DNA of 64,000 nt from Paenibacillaceae bacterium (GTDB taxonomy: Bacteria; Bacillota; Bacilli; Paenibacillales; NBRC-103111). Positions within the stretch are counted from its first letter, which is position 1. Every line of letters begins with the position of its first letter. Shown piece after piece: positions 43,301-51,637 of this stretch. A program made the translations under genes and the position numbers. The notes under the pieces are model-generated. The model did no database searches. It saw nothing but the letters and a program-made list of their open reading frames with translations, and was not told the DNA's origin. The stretch spans positions 206,678-270,677 of the forward strand of contig JAQSYI010000013.1 in assembly GCA_029256185.1 (NCBI GenBank), in the 5' to 3' direction.

Positions 43301-46300
43301 TATGCGGGAAGCGACGGGACCTTGATCAAGGACCGGATTCTGGCTCATATCCGCCATATGCTTGTTTCTAACAGCGGCCGCGAGCCGGGAGCATCAGGCT
43401 CCCTGGATACCGCGGGCACGGCGATGGCGATCCAGGCTCTCGATATGGCCTCGACCATTCCCGCCGTCTGGAGCGGGCTTACGGAAGCGGAGAAGCATAA
43501 GATTACGCTGATTATGCAGGCTCATCTGGTGGCGGCTCATTGGGGTCATGACGACAACAATGATTTCAATACGGGAATCAATCAGGGTGGCAATTTCAAC
43601 AAAGGCTGGAACCCCAATTACGTTGAAGGAGCCATCGGCATTGCCTTGGCCACGGCCCGTTATCTGGGCGGAGCGGACGCCGCCAATGCATTCCTGGCCA
43701 GCTTCGATTACAACAGCTTCATGAGCCAGCTTCAGGCGGCAGGCTTGTCCAGCATCGCCTGGACCTTCAGTCAGACCGGCAGGATTGCGTTGGAGGCTTC
43801 CATCAAGAATGATAACGGCTCGTTCAACGGATTTACCTTTAAAGGCTACGGCCTGAATGAGCCGTTCCAGTGGATGAAGGCGCGCGGGCTGATTATGTAC
43901 AACAAGCCAGTCAAGGCTGAGGTATATGAGGGCGGCACGCGGCGGGGCTATGTCGCCAATAACCCCGAAGGCCTGCCCAATCTAGGCGCTATGGGAATGG
44001 CGCAGGAATTCGACTCCATAGACGCGGATGGATTGCGGACGGATCTTGGTTATGCAGCGGACGGCTGGAACAATAGTCTGATCAGCTTGTTGACCACCTA
44101 CTATTACGATGAGACCGGCTCGTCTTCCGACATGGAGTTAATTCAGTCGCGGTATGAGGTTGGCGCCACTGATCTGATCTACAAAGCAACCAACGGGTAT
44201 ATAGGCTACGCCAAGGGCAAAGCCATAGCACTCCGCAACGCAGCTACGATAGATGCCAATATGGGATACTACTGGCTGAAGGAGCTGTGGGAGAATGTGA
44301 TTAGCCGGCCGGAGCTTATTCCCCATCCGGATGCAACGCCTCCTACGGCGCCCGGCAATGTTGCGGGCCAATTGGCCGGGGGCAGCCTCCATCTGAGCTG
44401 GGATGCTTCCACGGACAACAATCAGGTGGCCGGTTACCGGATTTACCAAAACGGTGAGGAAATCGGACATACCGGCGCAGCCATTGCCCAATATGTGGTC
44501 GGGGCAGCTCCCGTTGCCGGTGATATCTATACGGTCAAAGCTTATGATGCAGTAGGCAATCTATCGGATTTCAGCGGGCCGGCGCTGATTGATGAGGAGC
44601 CGGTGGTCGTGGATACCCCGCCGGAGTGGCCGCAGGGAAGCGCCCTGACAGCGGATTCGCTGACGCGGACCGGGGCTGTGCTGAACTGGACAGCGGCAGA
44701 GGATGACGAAGGGGTGGCCGCTTACCGGGTGTACAAGGACGGCGTGCTGTTGGACACGGTGGCAGGCTCTGTACGCCGTTATGAGGTCACGGGCCTCACC
44801 GCCAGCACCGCCTACGTCTTCAGGGTTGAAGCAGGGGATGCAGCGGATCAATGGACAACAGACGGTCCGCAGACAGAGGCAACAACCCTGGATGAAGAGC
44901 CGGTGGTCGTGGATACCCCGCCGGAGTGGCCGCAGGGGAGCGCACTGACTGCGGATTCGCTGACGCGGACCGGGGCCGTGCTGAACTGGACGGCGGCGGA
45001 GGATGACAGGGGAGTGACCGCATACCGGGTGTACAAGGACGGCGTGCTGTTGGACACGGTGGCAGGCTCTGTATACCGTTATGAGGTCACGGGACTCACC
45101 GCCAGCACCGCCTACGCCTTCAAGGTTGAAGCAGGGGATGCAGCGGATCAATGGACAACAGACGGTCCGCAGGTTCAGATCAGGACTCTGCAAAGCGGGG
45201 GCTACATTGCGACGCCTGCGACACCTGCGACACTTGCACCGGCACCTGTACCAACCAAGCCAAAAGCAACAGCCGCAGCCGGTGAGGATAGCATTGCCTT
45301 GGAGATAAACGTTGACAAGAATAAAGCAACGGCTGTCGTCAAATTGGAGGGAGCGGGACTGGATAAGTTCCTTCAGGCCGGCGCAGGCGCAACAGGCAGC
45401 AGTCCGTTGAAAATTTCCTTGCCCCAGCTGGAGGGGATAACCTCCTATGTCCTGCAAGTGCCAGGCTCCTATCTGAAGGCAGACGCGGGGGACAACGGGG
45501 TGCTGCTCGATACTCCTTATGCAGCAGTGACTTTGAGCAGCCAGTTGCTCCGGGGATTGGCGGACAGCGGCGGCGGGCAAGGGGATGATATCGCCGTGAC
45601 AGTGGGCCAGGCGGATAAATCCAAGCTTCCGCCGAGTGTCCAAGAAGCGCTGGGGAACCGTCCGCTGCTCCAACTGGCGGCAAGCGTAGCAGGCAAAAGC
45701 GTCAAGGATATTGGGGAGACACCGCTTGTCGTTGCTATTCCCTATACCCCATCCACGGAAGAACTGGCCAGGCATGAGCATCTTGTCATCTGGACTATTA
45801 GTGAAACGGGAAGCGCTGAGCCGGTTTTCAACGGGAAATATGATCCGGCCACAGGCACTGTGACCTTCACAACCACCGGCTTTGGCCAATACGGCATTGC
45901 GTTCGTGGAGAAGACATTCGCAGATATCAAGGAGGCGGAATGGTCCCGCCAGGCAGTAGAGGTGCTGGCATCCAAAGGGATAATCGACGGCACGTCCCCG
46001 GACACCTACTCCCCGTCCGCCAGCATCTCCCGCGCGGATTTCGTCGCTCTGCTGGTCAAGACTCTGGGGCTGAAGGGTTCCGTTGACAGCAGCTTTGACG
46101 ATGTAAGTCCCCGGGATCATCATTACCGGGAATTGAGCCTTGCCAAGACATTGGGTATTGCCCAGGGCAGCGGCAGCAACCGGTTTGACCCGCAAGCGGT
46201 TATATCCAGACAGGACATGATGGTTCTCACTGCCCGCGCCCTGGAAATCGCCAGGAAATTGGAGCTTAAGTCTGGAGGTTCCGCCGGTATGCTGGCATCG

Positions 46301-46462
46301 TTTACGGATGAGGCTGAGCTTGCCGGCTACGCCAGGGAAGGCGCGGCTTCGCTGGTAAGCGAAGGGCTGATTCAAGGCTCGGGAGAGATGATTAATCCGC
46401 TGGGCAGCACCACACGGGCAGAAGCCGCCATGCTTTTGTACCGGATATTCGTCAAGTATTAA
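40328..46462 (+). CDS. Giant SLH-anchored multidomain carbohydrate-active surface protein
   Basis: A 2,044-residue exported protein. Domains in order: signal peptide (ends ALASTAYA); CBM96/DNRLRE domain (about 48-235); Ig-like repeat (238-315); second DNRLRE domain (318-480); second Ig-like repeat (481-558); FN3 (565-655); concanavalin-like beta domain (662-848); FN3 (851-938); an alpha-helical domain (about 943-1335); three FN3 (1336-1622, the last two nearly identical); beta domain (1651-1861); three SLH domains (1861-2044). The helical domain has NQGGNFNKGWNPNYVEGA and AYAADGWNNSLISLLTTYYY-like wording. It recalls the alpha/alpha-toroid of polysaccharide lyases but I cannot assign a family. 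ATG 40328 follows GGAGGG. It is next to the module-1 importer, so its products probably feed it. Confidence 0.85.
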   Translation: MKRRISALLVWVMLWGLILPALASTAYANETDIGQTVFESVYENVYKEVKLTPAADAHIQRGAGGANFGSSEVLTVRWANSSSGENRNAYLKFDLSGLDRLGDHTILGAKVRLYLYDTTVSPYVVTKRVGSNWTEDAITWNSMVAAGGNAAAAEGNNDANAPDGIRRNLDLRGILPAGQVGDWIEFDLRQQFITDFNAGNPVFTVELTEHSVAAGILNFSSREGEFPPELILDMVGPELESVSIASPPDKTVYSVGESLDLTGLVVSGLYADGVSLPLTDYTVSGFDSSNVADSQLITVTAEGKTTQFPVRIVKIKDTELTAVADSFVLQSNQTGNWGTANYMTLKRDNYGSSTRKIYVKYDLSDVNVTDPEDVISAVVQLHRSGGQAGGVGVHSVSDNSWQESEIAWGNAPEHSVAALSATSVGAENQYYSFDITDYVQSQLHAGALSLAFVGQDHNVQINFDSREAAGYEPKLVLTAIEPELESIEIVSPPSRALYYVGQELNLSGLVVKGNYENGTSLLLTDYVVSGFDSSAAAEAQMITIQAGGKTAVFTVEIQQSSGVNPPVWPEGSALTASGTSKTKTSLSWTPALDDTEISGYRLWSGGNLAAELDGEALSYAVTGLAPETHYTFRIEAGDNEGNWTAGPELSVYTMPAPPALPQAISIAGGQFNMEDWTVKVNSDGNGVWQIVDGNLALTGYASQGSEPLRNVIVYETPFIGDFTWTGKVAVTPRGDWDDLAVIFNYIDERNYSFVSLNKSNDDNTHGIFTVVNNALAQLKDFELGIMTSGTVHDLRIDRTGSLIQVFLDDDIIGQAAESLNTTGRFGYGSANDRVALSEMKVYGTELIDLEPPAAPGRLLALVQSSTAIRLSWEASTDDSGIKSYSVYRDGQLLGTTNLTAYVDEGLSPFTEYTYYVVARDVADKDSPPSSTAAAATLEQDSHAFPFSHRSIDDALKEPLLQYTLGTEWAWYSKRSSAALMYLATAALYDSYYAGSDGTLIKDRILAHIRHMLVSNSGREPGASGSLDTAGTAMAIQALDMASTIPAVWSGLTEAEKHKITLIMQAHLVAAHWGHDDNNDFNTGINQGGNFNKGWNPNYVEGAIGIALATARYLGGADAANAFLASFDYNSFMSQLQAAGLSSIAWTFSQTGRIALEASIKNDNGSFNGFTFKGYGLNEPFQWMKARGLIMYNKPVKAEVYEGGTRRGYVANNPEGLPNLGAMGMAQEFDSIDADGLRTDLGYAADGWNNSLISLLTTYYYDETGSSSDMELIQSRYEVGATDLIYKATNGYIGYAKGKAIALRNAATIDANMGYYWLKELWENVISRPELIPHPDATPPTAPGNVAGQLAGGSLHLSWDASTDNNQVAGYRIYQNGEEIGHTGAAIAQYVVGAAPVAGDIYTVKAYDAVGNLSDFSGPALIDEEPVVVDTPPEWPQGSALTADSLTRTGAVLNWTAAEDDEGVAAYRVYKDGVLLDTVAGSVRRYEVTGLTASTAYVFRVEAGDAADQWTTDGPQTEATTLDEEPVVVDTPPEWPQGSALTADSLTRTGAVLNWTAAEDDRGVTAYRVYKDGVLLDTVAGSVYRYEVTGLTASTAYAFKVEAGDAADQWTTDGPQVQIRTLQSGGYIATPATPATLAPAPVPTKPKATAAAGEDSIALEINVDKNKATAVVKLEGAGLDKFLQAGAGATGSSPLKISLPQLEGITSYVLQVPGSYLKADAGDNGVLLDTPYAAVTLSSQLLRGLADSGGGQGDDIAVTVGQADKSKLPPSVQEALGNRPLLQLAASVAGKSVKDIGETPLVVAIPYTPSTEELARHEHLVIWTISETGSAEPVFNGKYDPATGTVTFTTTGFGQYGIAFVEKTFADIKEAEWSRQAVEVLASKGIIDGTSPDTYSPSASISRADFVALLVKTLGLKGSVDSSFDDVSPRDHHYRELSLAKTLGIAQGSGSNRFDPQAVISRQDMMVLTARALEIARKLELKSGGSAGMLASFTDEAELAGYAREGAASLVSEGLIQGSGEMINPLGSTTRAEAAMLLYRIFVKY
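40441..40454 (+). promoter_or_regulatory. cre-like site inside the 5' end of the giant gene
   Basis: TGAAAGCGTTTACG fits the cre consensus TGWNANCGNTNWCA at 13 of 14 positions. It lies 113 bases into the coding region, where CcpA can act as a roadblock. The codons also read as ordinary protein (ESVYEN), so chance is possible. Confidence 0.35.
44599..45192 (+). repeat. Tandem 297-bp internal repeat encoding two near-identical FN3 modules
   Basis: The block from about 44599 to 44895 recurs at about 44896-45192 with only a few substitutions. The junction phrase EEPVVVDTPPEWPQG begins each copy. The high nucleotide identity shows a recent duplication or ongoing homogenisation. Confidence 0.9.
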
Positions 46463-46613
46463 ACAAGAATCGGGATATGCGCAGGCATGATTAATTGCGT
46501 TGCTATCATGCGACAGCTGAGATTCATCGGCGAACAGAACGATCATGCCTGCCGTTTTCAGATGATTATGGTGTGGAGCTTGGTCAATAAGAATAGGAAA
46601 AGGGGATGAAGTA

Positions 46614-48185
46614 GTGAATAAAAAAACCGTGCTTTTTGTGCCCGTGTTGGTCATGATCCTGTTCATTGCAAGCATTGTTCCCAACTTTATTGCTCCTGCG
46701 CATGCAACGGCCAACCTTGCCCTGGGGAAAAGCGCCGTGGCAAGCTCGGCGAGGAACAGCGCCTTGGCTGCACGCTATGCGGTTGACGGAAATACGGATA
46801 CGAGATGGGGGTCCAATTATACAAGCAACGAATGGATCTACATCGATCTTGGCGCAGAGCAAAGCATCGGCACTGTCAAAATCCAATGGGGAGCTTCATA
46901 TGCAACGGGGTACAAAATCCAGGTATCGCTGAATGCCTCAGCCTGGACCGATGTATACTCCACAGACAGCGGTGATGGAGGAATAGATGAGCTGTCATTC
47001 CCGGAGGCAACTGCCAAATATGTGAGGATGCTCGGAGTAGCGACGGCCACCGTCTACGGATATTCCGTCTATGAATTGGAGGTATACGGGTCTGAATCCT
47101 CGCCGGGTACTGGTTCTGCGCCTGAACGGACGGCTTCCTACGGACCCAACGGCACACACTGGCCGTCCCTGATTCCCACTCCTTATATGTATGACAGTAC
47201 AATTCCCCATATCATCGATGTAAGCTGCTCATGGACGGCCATCCGTTCAGCCATAGCTGCGGTAACTCCCGGGCAGGCGGCTGCCGGAGTGCTGATCAGG
47301 ATCGCTCCCGGGACTCTGACGGGCAATGGAGTGGGAGCGGGGAATACTCCGGTTTTGCAGGACCTGGGTTCGTCCTCATGGGCGCAGCGGATAACGGTTG
47401 CTCCCCGTGACGGTTATGGGACGGTAGTATTATCGGGCGGTATCAGGATCAAGAATGTGCGGGGAGTTGCCTTCGCAGGATTCGTCGCGGATAAAATAAA
47501 GCTTGAGGGCTGTGACAGTTCGGCATTGGCCTGGACCAAAGTAACGGACTGGCTGGCCGGATACGGCCTTGCCGGTCAAACCACATCGAAGCTGGAGTTC
47601 AGCGAGGTGGTGATGCCTGATTCCGCCGTGGTGGATGGGGATGCTGCCGATTTTTACTCTGCCACTAACGGTCCTATTGCCAATTGGAGGTTCGACGGCA
47701 TCTATATTGCGCCGCACTTCTACAACCCGGCCACTACCCCGAAGCCCCATACGGATTCCATGCAATTTGCCGGATCGGCAGCCTATTCTAACATGACGAT
47801 TCGGGATGCCGCGATTTTTTCCAGCAACAATTGCGCGATCCAGACCGGCAGCCTGAACGGGCTGACTATTGACCACAGCTACATTGTGGGCGGGAGCGTG
47901 GCGAGAAGCCGGTATCCCTTTCTTCCTGGGGGATCGACAGAAGCCGGTACAGCGGCCTTCAATGGCGGAGGAACAAACTTCGTTGCGGTTGACTCGGTGT
48001 TCATAGGCGGTATGGGCTCTCAATCCTGGTCATCCGTGGCCAATACAAGAACAAGCTATGTGTATCAGGCTTCACAGCAGCCGGCGAGCGGTTCATGGAC
48101 GGTGGACCCCGGTTTGTCCTCCACCAATCCGGCAATGCCGCCCATGCCGACGGATGCTTACCTGAACTCGATATGGAAGGAATAA
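46614..48185 (+). CDS. Secreted CBM32 plus beta-helix protein
   Basis: A 523-residue exported protein. A signal peptide (ends IAPAHA) is followed by an F5/8 type C (CBM32) domain at about residues 30-160, with NLALGKSAVASSARNS, DGNTDTRWGSNY and WIYIDLGAEQSI typical of that family. The C-terminal 350 residues are rich in parallel-beta phrases such as TVVLSGGIRIKNVRGVAFAG, NWRFDGIYI, NMTIRDAAIFSSNNC and GLTIDHSYIVGG. This suggests a right-handed beta-helix, common in pectate and chondroitin-type lyases. No lyase family could be named. GTG 46614 follows AGGGGATGA. Near the giant SLH gene, so it may act on the same polymer. Confidence 0.75.
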   Translation: MNKKTVLFVPVLVMILFIASIVPNFIAPAHATANLALGKSAVASSARNSALAARYAVDGNTDTRWGSNYTSNEWIYIDLGAEQSIGTVKIQWGASYATGYKIQVSLNASAWTDVYSTDSGDGGIDELSFPEATAKYVRMLGVATATVYGYSVYELEVYGSESSPGTGSAPERTASYGPNGTHWPSLIPTPYMYDSTIPHIIDVSCSWTAIRSAIAAVTPGQAAAGVLIRIAPGTLTGNGVGAGNTPVLQDLGSSSWAQRITVAPRDGYGTVVLSGGIRIKNVRGVAFAGFVADKIKLEGCDSSALAWTKVTDWLAGYGLAGQTTSKLEFSEVVMPDSAVVDGDAADFYSATNGPIANWRFDGIYIAPHFYNPATTPKPHTDSMQFAGSAAYSNMTIRDAAIFSSNNCAIQTGSLNGLTIDHSYIVGGSVARSRYPFLPGGSTEAGTAAFNGGGTNFVAVDSVFIGGMGSQSWSSVANTRTSYVYQASQQPASGSWTVDPGLSSTNPAMPPMPTDAYLNSIWKE

Positions 48186-48222
48186 TAAAGACAAGGATAG
48201 GGAGACGGAGGAGTTGAACAGG

Positions 48223-49302
48223 ATGAAAGAGATCCAACAGACCATTGAGACCATACTGAATCAAGCAGTGGAGAAGGGACAGGAGTTGGGCATCCAGGTT
48301 GCCGCCTATCACCGGGGAGAACTGGTCGTGGATGCCTGGGCGGGCATTGCTGACCGTTGTACGGGAAGGGCGGTGGATGGAGCTACGCTGTTCCCCGTCT
48401 TCTCGGCAACCAAGGGAGTGGCCGCCACGGTGATTCATATTTTGGCGGAGCAGGGCAAGCTGGATTACGATATGAGGATAGGCGAGATTTGGCCCGAGTT
48501 TGGCGTGAACGGGAAGGAAAGGGCAACCATCAGGCATGCCCTGAATCATACTGCGGGAATCCCCCAGCATCCCGCAGAGACGGAACTGGAGGCATTGGCT
48601 GATTGGGACGGTATGTGCAGCAAAATAGCGGAGCTTGTTCCGGTATCTCCTCCGGGAGAGAGGATGGAGTATCATGCGGTCACCTTCGGCTGGATTATCG
48701 GCGAAATTGCGCAGCGTGTGGACGGGAGGTCCTTCTCCCGCATCATGGAGGAAGAAATATGCCGCCCCCTGGGCATACGGGATATGTATATAGGGCTGCC
48801 GGAGGAGCTTGAACCCCGGGTGGCTGAGCTGGAGGAGCCGGAGGCCAGGCCGCCGGGGGATGAGAGGCAGCTTCTATCCATGCCTGCCTGGGTCTGGCCG
48901 CCCCATGCGATAATGAACCGACCGGAGGCACGGCGTGTATGCCTTCCCTCGGGAACCGGCATCATGTCCGCCAAAGCGCTTGCACGTCATTACGCCGCTT
49001 TGCTTCCGGGAGGGGTGGAGGGGGTGCAATTGCTCTCTCCGGCACGGGTGAAGATAGCGACCGAGCCTCTCAGGCTTGGCGGCGCTTCGCCATTGCCTAT
49101 GGGTATGGGGTATCAGCTTGGAGGGTCGGGTACGGTTATGGAACCGCGGCTTTCGGTATTCGGACATGAAGGTTACGGCGGCTCGATCGGCTTCGCTGAT
49201 CCGGAGAACCGGCTGGCAGTGGGATTGACTCACAATCTCTTCTCGCCAAGAAAGGCCGCCTCCTCCATTCTGGATGCAATAAAGCGGGAACTATTGCAAT
49301 GA
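48223..49302 (+). CDS. Class C beta-lactamase family serine hydrolase
   Basis: About 359 residues. The SATKG tetrad (S-x-x-K) near residue 65 gives the nucleophile Ser and Lys; EYHAVTFGWIIGEI near 150 is the Y-x-x region, with Ala instead of the usual Asn; HEGYGGSIGF near 310 matches the third box, with H replacing K. This pattern is typical of EstB-like esterases rather than true beta-lactamases. ATG 48223 follows GGAGGAG by 9 bases; the TTG at 48214 lies too close. No signal peptide. In a sugar locus it may be an acetyl- or other esterase for oligosaccharides (inference). Confidence 0.88.
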   Translation: MKEIQQTIETILNQAVEKGQELGIQVAAYHRGELVVDAWAGIADRCTGRAVDGATLFPVFSATKGVAATVIHILAEQGKLDYDMRIGEIWPEFGVNGKERATIRHALNHTAGIPQHPAETELEALADWDGMCSKIAELVPVSPPGERMEYHAVTFGWIIGEIAQRVDGRSFSRIMEEEICRPLGIRDMYIGLPEELEPRVAELEEPEARPPGDERQLLSMPAWVWPPHAIMNRPEARRVCLPSGTGIMSAKALARHYAALLPGGVEGVQLLSPARVKIATEPLRLGGASPLPMGMGYQLGGSGTVMEPRLSVFGHEGYGGSIGFADPENRLAVGLTHNLFSPRKAASSILDAIKRELLQ

Positions 49303-49781
49303 CCAGGACGCATTATGGCGTGTTTGCAAACTATAAGAATGTGTAACAGATGCCTGTCAGATGCCGCTCCAGGGGTTCTCATTTTTTGTATTTAATACCC
49401 TAATTTTAGATATAAAAGGATGGGATAGATGAAGCAATGAACCAGCACAGCCGTGTACAGTGGGGGGGCTGTATGAAATTTCGCATAGAATAGGCCGGCG
49501 CGGTCGCTGAGAAGGCCATTCAGTATGAAATTTCGTATAGAATGGGTTGGCGCGGCCGCTGGGAAGGCCATTCAGTATGAAATTTCGCATAGAACGGAGC
49601 AAGAGGCCTGGTTCCGTCACCTGTATATGATTTTTGCATACAGCCGTTGGATGGTTTGAGAACATGCTCCAGGACAGGAGCGGATATTTTTTTGCGATCC
49701 AGTGACATCCGCCCAGCCCATAGGTCATCGTCTACATATACTGTGTTGAAGTCAGTCAAAAGCACAGGAAGGAAGATGATC
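49303..49781. other. Intergenic region with minisatellite
   Basis: No gene is seen in these 479 bases; a 52-bp tandem repeat occupies 49471-49600. The minus-strand open frames repeat a phrase because they translate this array. The last 35 bases give the leader and ribosome site of the collagen-like gene. Confidence 0.6.
49471..49600. repeat. 52-bp minisatellite, about 2.5 copies
   Basis: GTATGAAATTTCGCATAGAA begins at 49471, 49523 (GTATAG variant) and 49575, a period of exactly 52. The middle of the unit holds GGCGCGG(T/C)CGCTG and GAAGGCCATTCA. The third copy stops after about 25 bases. Copies differ at few positions. Confidence 0.9.
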
Positions 49782-50237
49782 ATGTACCGTCAAAATCCAA
49801 TGCAAAATATACTGGGCGGCTTAATGGGTTTTCCGGGAGGCCCAGGCGGCCCGGGATTTCCCGGAGGGGGACCGTTCCCGGGTCCCGGCGGCCCCGGTCC
49901 GTTTCCGGGCCCGGGAGGACCTGGTGGTCCCGGACCATTCCCCGGGCCGGGCATCCCGGGGCCTGGCGGCCAAGGCGCTCCCGGTGGTCCTCCCCCAAGC
50001 TACATCCCGCCTAAGCCGGGCACTGGCCCAGGCTTCTCCGTCCAGGCCATCAATCCCGGCGCGATCGTCGGCTGCCGCTTCCGCTATGTCTACATTTGGC
50101 AGAGCAATGGAGACGCCTACTGGGCATACCTCACCTTTGTGGGGCGCAACTCCGTGGCAGGCTTCCGCTGGACCGGCTTTAACTGGGTTTACTTTGGCCT
50201 GGATACCCGGTTTATTGATCAATTCACTTGCATCTGA
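49782..50237 (+). CDS. Small collagen-like Gly/Pro-rich protein
   Basis: A protein of 151 residues. Residues 17-85 are almost entirely Gly, Pro and Phe in collagen-like GPG, GGP and PFPG triplets. The C-terminal 65 residues form a distinct compact domain with GCRFRYVYIWQSNGDAYW, AGFRWTGFNWVYFG and a final Cys. No signal peptide, so spore-coat or cell-surface association is a guess. ATG 49782 follows GGAAGGAAG; ATG 49776 is an alternative. An intrinsic terminator follows at 50337. Confidence 0.75.
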   Translation: MYRQNPMQNILGGLMGFPGGPGGPGFPGGGPFPGPGGPGPFPGPGGPGGPGPFPGPGIPGPGGQGAPGGPPPSYIPPKPGTGPGFSVQAINPGAIVGCRFRYVYIWQSNGDAYWAYLTFVGRNSVAGFRWTGFNWVYFGLDTRFIDQFTCI

Positions 50238-50336
50238 TCGTATAAGGGCAGTGACGGACACTGCCGCAACAGCAGACATCTTGGCAACTGGCAATCAAAC
50301 ATCCCGGTGTGGAACGTGACATACAACGAGGAACAG

Positions 50337-50371
50337 GTTGGGCAGAGAATCTTTTCTGCCCGACTTTTTTT
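50337..50371 (+). terminator. Intrinsic terminator after the collagen-like gene
   Basis: GTTGGGCAGA (50337-50346) pairs with TCTGCCCGAC (50355-50364), followed by seven T. Confidence 0.93.
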
Positions 50372-50643
50372 CTGTGGCGGCAAAAAGAACAATCTGCATC
50401 GGGGGTAGCATTGATGTTTTTCGTGAAGGTCCAGTTCAGGCATGAAGAACAGGCGGAGCAGGGGAGTCACGGTTTGCAACTATCGGGAATTGATTTTCCC
50501 CCAGGTTTTTCTTAATTAGGCGGCTTTTTTTATATCAAATGGCTATCCTTCAGCCAATAGTTAGCCGTCTTGAAAGAGGAGCGCTATAATATTGAGGAAT
50601 GCAGGAGAAGAATTCTTCAATTAACTAATAAGGGGGCAATCCC
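50372..50643. other. Intergenic region before the ribokinase gene
   Basis: No convincing gene. A 33-codon open frame at 50414-50515 (MFFVKVQFRHEEQ...) has GGGGG upstream and could be a small protein, but there is no other support. TATAAT at 50585-50590 is a possible -10 box for the ribokinase gene without a good -35. Confidence 0.4.
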
Positions 50644-51552
50644 ATGAGATTAGCAAAGATTGCAGTTGCAGGAAGCTTGAATATGGATTTGGTGGTCTCC
50701 ATGAAGCGGATGCCCAAGGTGGGCGAGACGGTGCAAGGCGAGGAGCTGCATCAGATTCCCGGCGGTAAAGGGGCCAACCAGGCAGTAGGCTGCGCCAAGC
50801 TGGGAGCGGAGGTATCCATGATCGGGGCAGTCGGCCAAGACAGCTTCGGAACGGTAATGCTGAAGCAGATGGAGAGCCACTCCATTCATACCCGGTCAAT
50901 TGCCGTTATCGAAGGTTGTTCCACAGGAACGGCTACGATTATGCATACGCCCGAGGACAATTGCATCGTGATTGTCGCAGGAGCCAACGGGCATATGACT
51001 CCCGAATTGGTCATGAGCCATGCCAAGCTGATCGGCGAAGCCGATATCCTGCTTACCCAGTTGGAGATTCCGCTCCCCGCGGTTACCGCCGCACTGACAA
51101 TTGCCAAGGAAGCAGGTGTCACAACCGTGCTGAATCCGGCGCCTGCAGTCCCCTTGTCCCGGGAAATATTGCGGCTGGTGGATTATATCACTCCGAATGA
51201 AACGGAATTCGAGCTGCTAAGCGGCAGGACGTACCAGAATGAGACAGAACTTCTGGACGGGATGAAGAATTGGGAGCACTCCGGCCCCCGGCTGTTGGTG
51301 ACCCGCGGCGAAAAAGGCACTTCGTTTCTGCAAGACGGTCAGCTGTGCACCATTGCCGCGCCCAAGGTGGAAGTTGTAGATACAACAGGAGCGGGGGACG
51401 CCTTCAACGCAGCGTTCTGCGTAGCTCTCGCCGGTGGAGCTCAGATAAGAGATGCGGTGCAATTCGCTATCAAATCCGCCTCGCTCTCCGTTACCCGGTT
51501 CGGCGCCCAAGCAGGAATGCCCACGTTGGAGGAAATTAACGGATTGGAATAA
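50644..51552 (+). CDS. rbsK: Ribokinase
   Basis: A 302-residue PfkB sugar kinase. AGSLNMDLVV at the start, the first signature GGKGANQAVGCAKLG near residue 42, the NGHMTPE region, ITPNETEFELLSG near 186, and the DTTGAGDAFNAAF signature with catalytic Asp near 250 are all typical of ribokinase. It phosphorylates ribose at O5. Leader with GGGGG 3-7 bases before ATG 50644. It stands alone, with no rbs transporter; the true substrate could be another pentose or nucleoside sugar. Confidence 0.88.
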   Translation: MRLAKIAVAGSLNMDLVVSMKRMPKVGETVQGEELHQIPGGKGANQAVGCAKLGAEVSMIGAVGQDSFGTVMLKQMESHSIHTRSIAVIEGCSTGTATIMHTPEDNCIVIVAGANGHMTPELVMSHAKLIGEADILLTQLEIPLPAVTAALTIAKEAGVTTVLNPAPAVPLSREILRLVDYITPNETEFELLSGRTYQNETELLDGMKNWEHSGPRLLVTRGEKGTSFLQDGQLCTIAAPKVEVVDTTGAGDAFNAAFCVALAGGAQIRDAVQFAIKSASLSVTRFGAQAGMPTLEEINGLE

Positions 51553-51637
51553 ATGGCAGCTTCATGACGTATCTTGTCGAATGCAAATATGATAAACTGG
51601 AGGGTGTTGAAATTATTGGATAGACGGAGGAAATAGC

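Noticed and set aside
44561..46714. Long minus-strand frame opposite the giant SLH gene
   Set aside because: The other strand holds complete FN3 and SLH domains; this frame has no known domain and is a codon-bias shadow.
49471..49600. CRISPR array suspected from regularly spaced identical words
   Set aside because: The parts between the repeated words are also near-identical, so it is one 52-bp tandem repeat rather than repeat plus unique spacers, and no cas gene is present.
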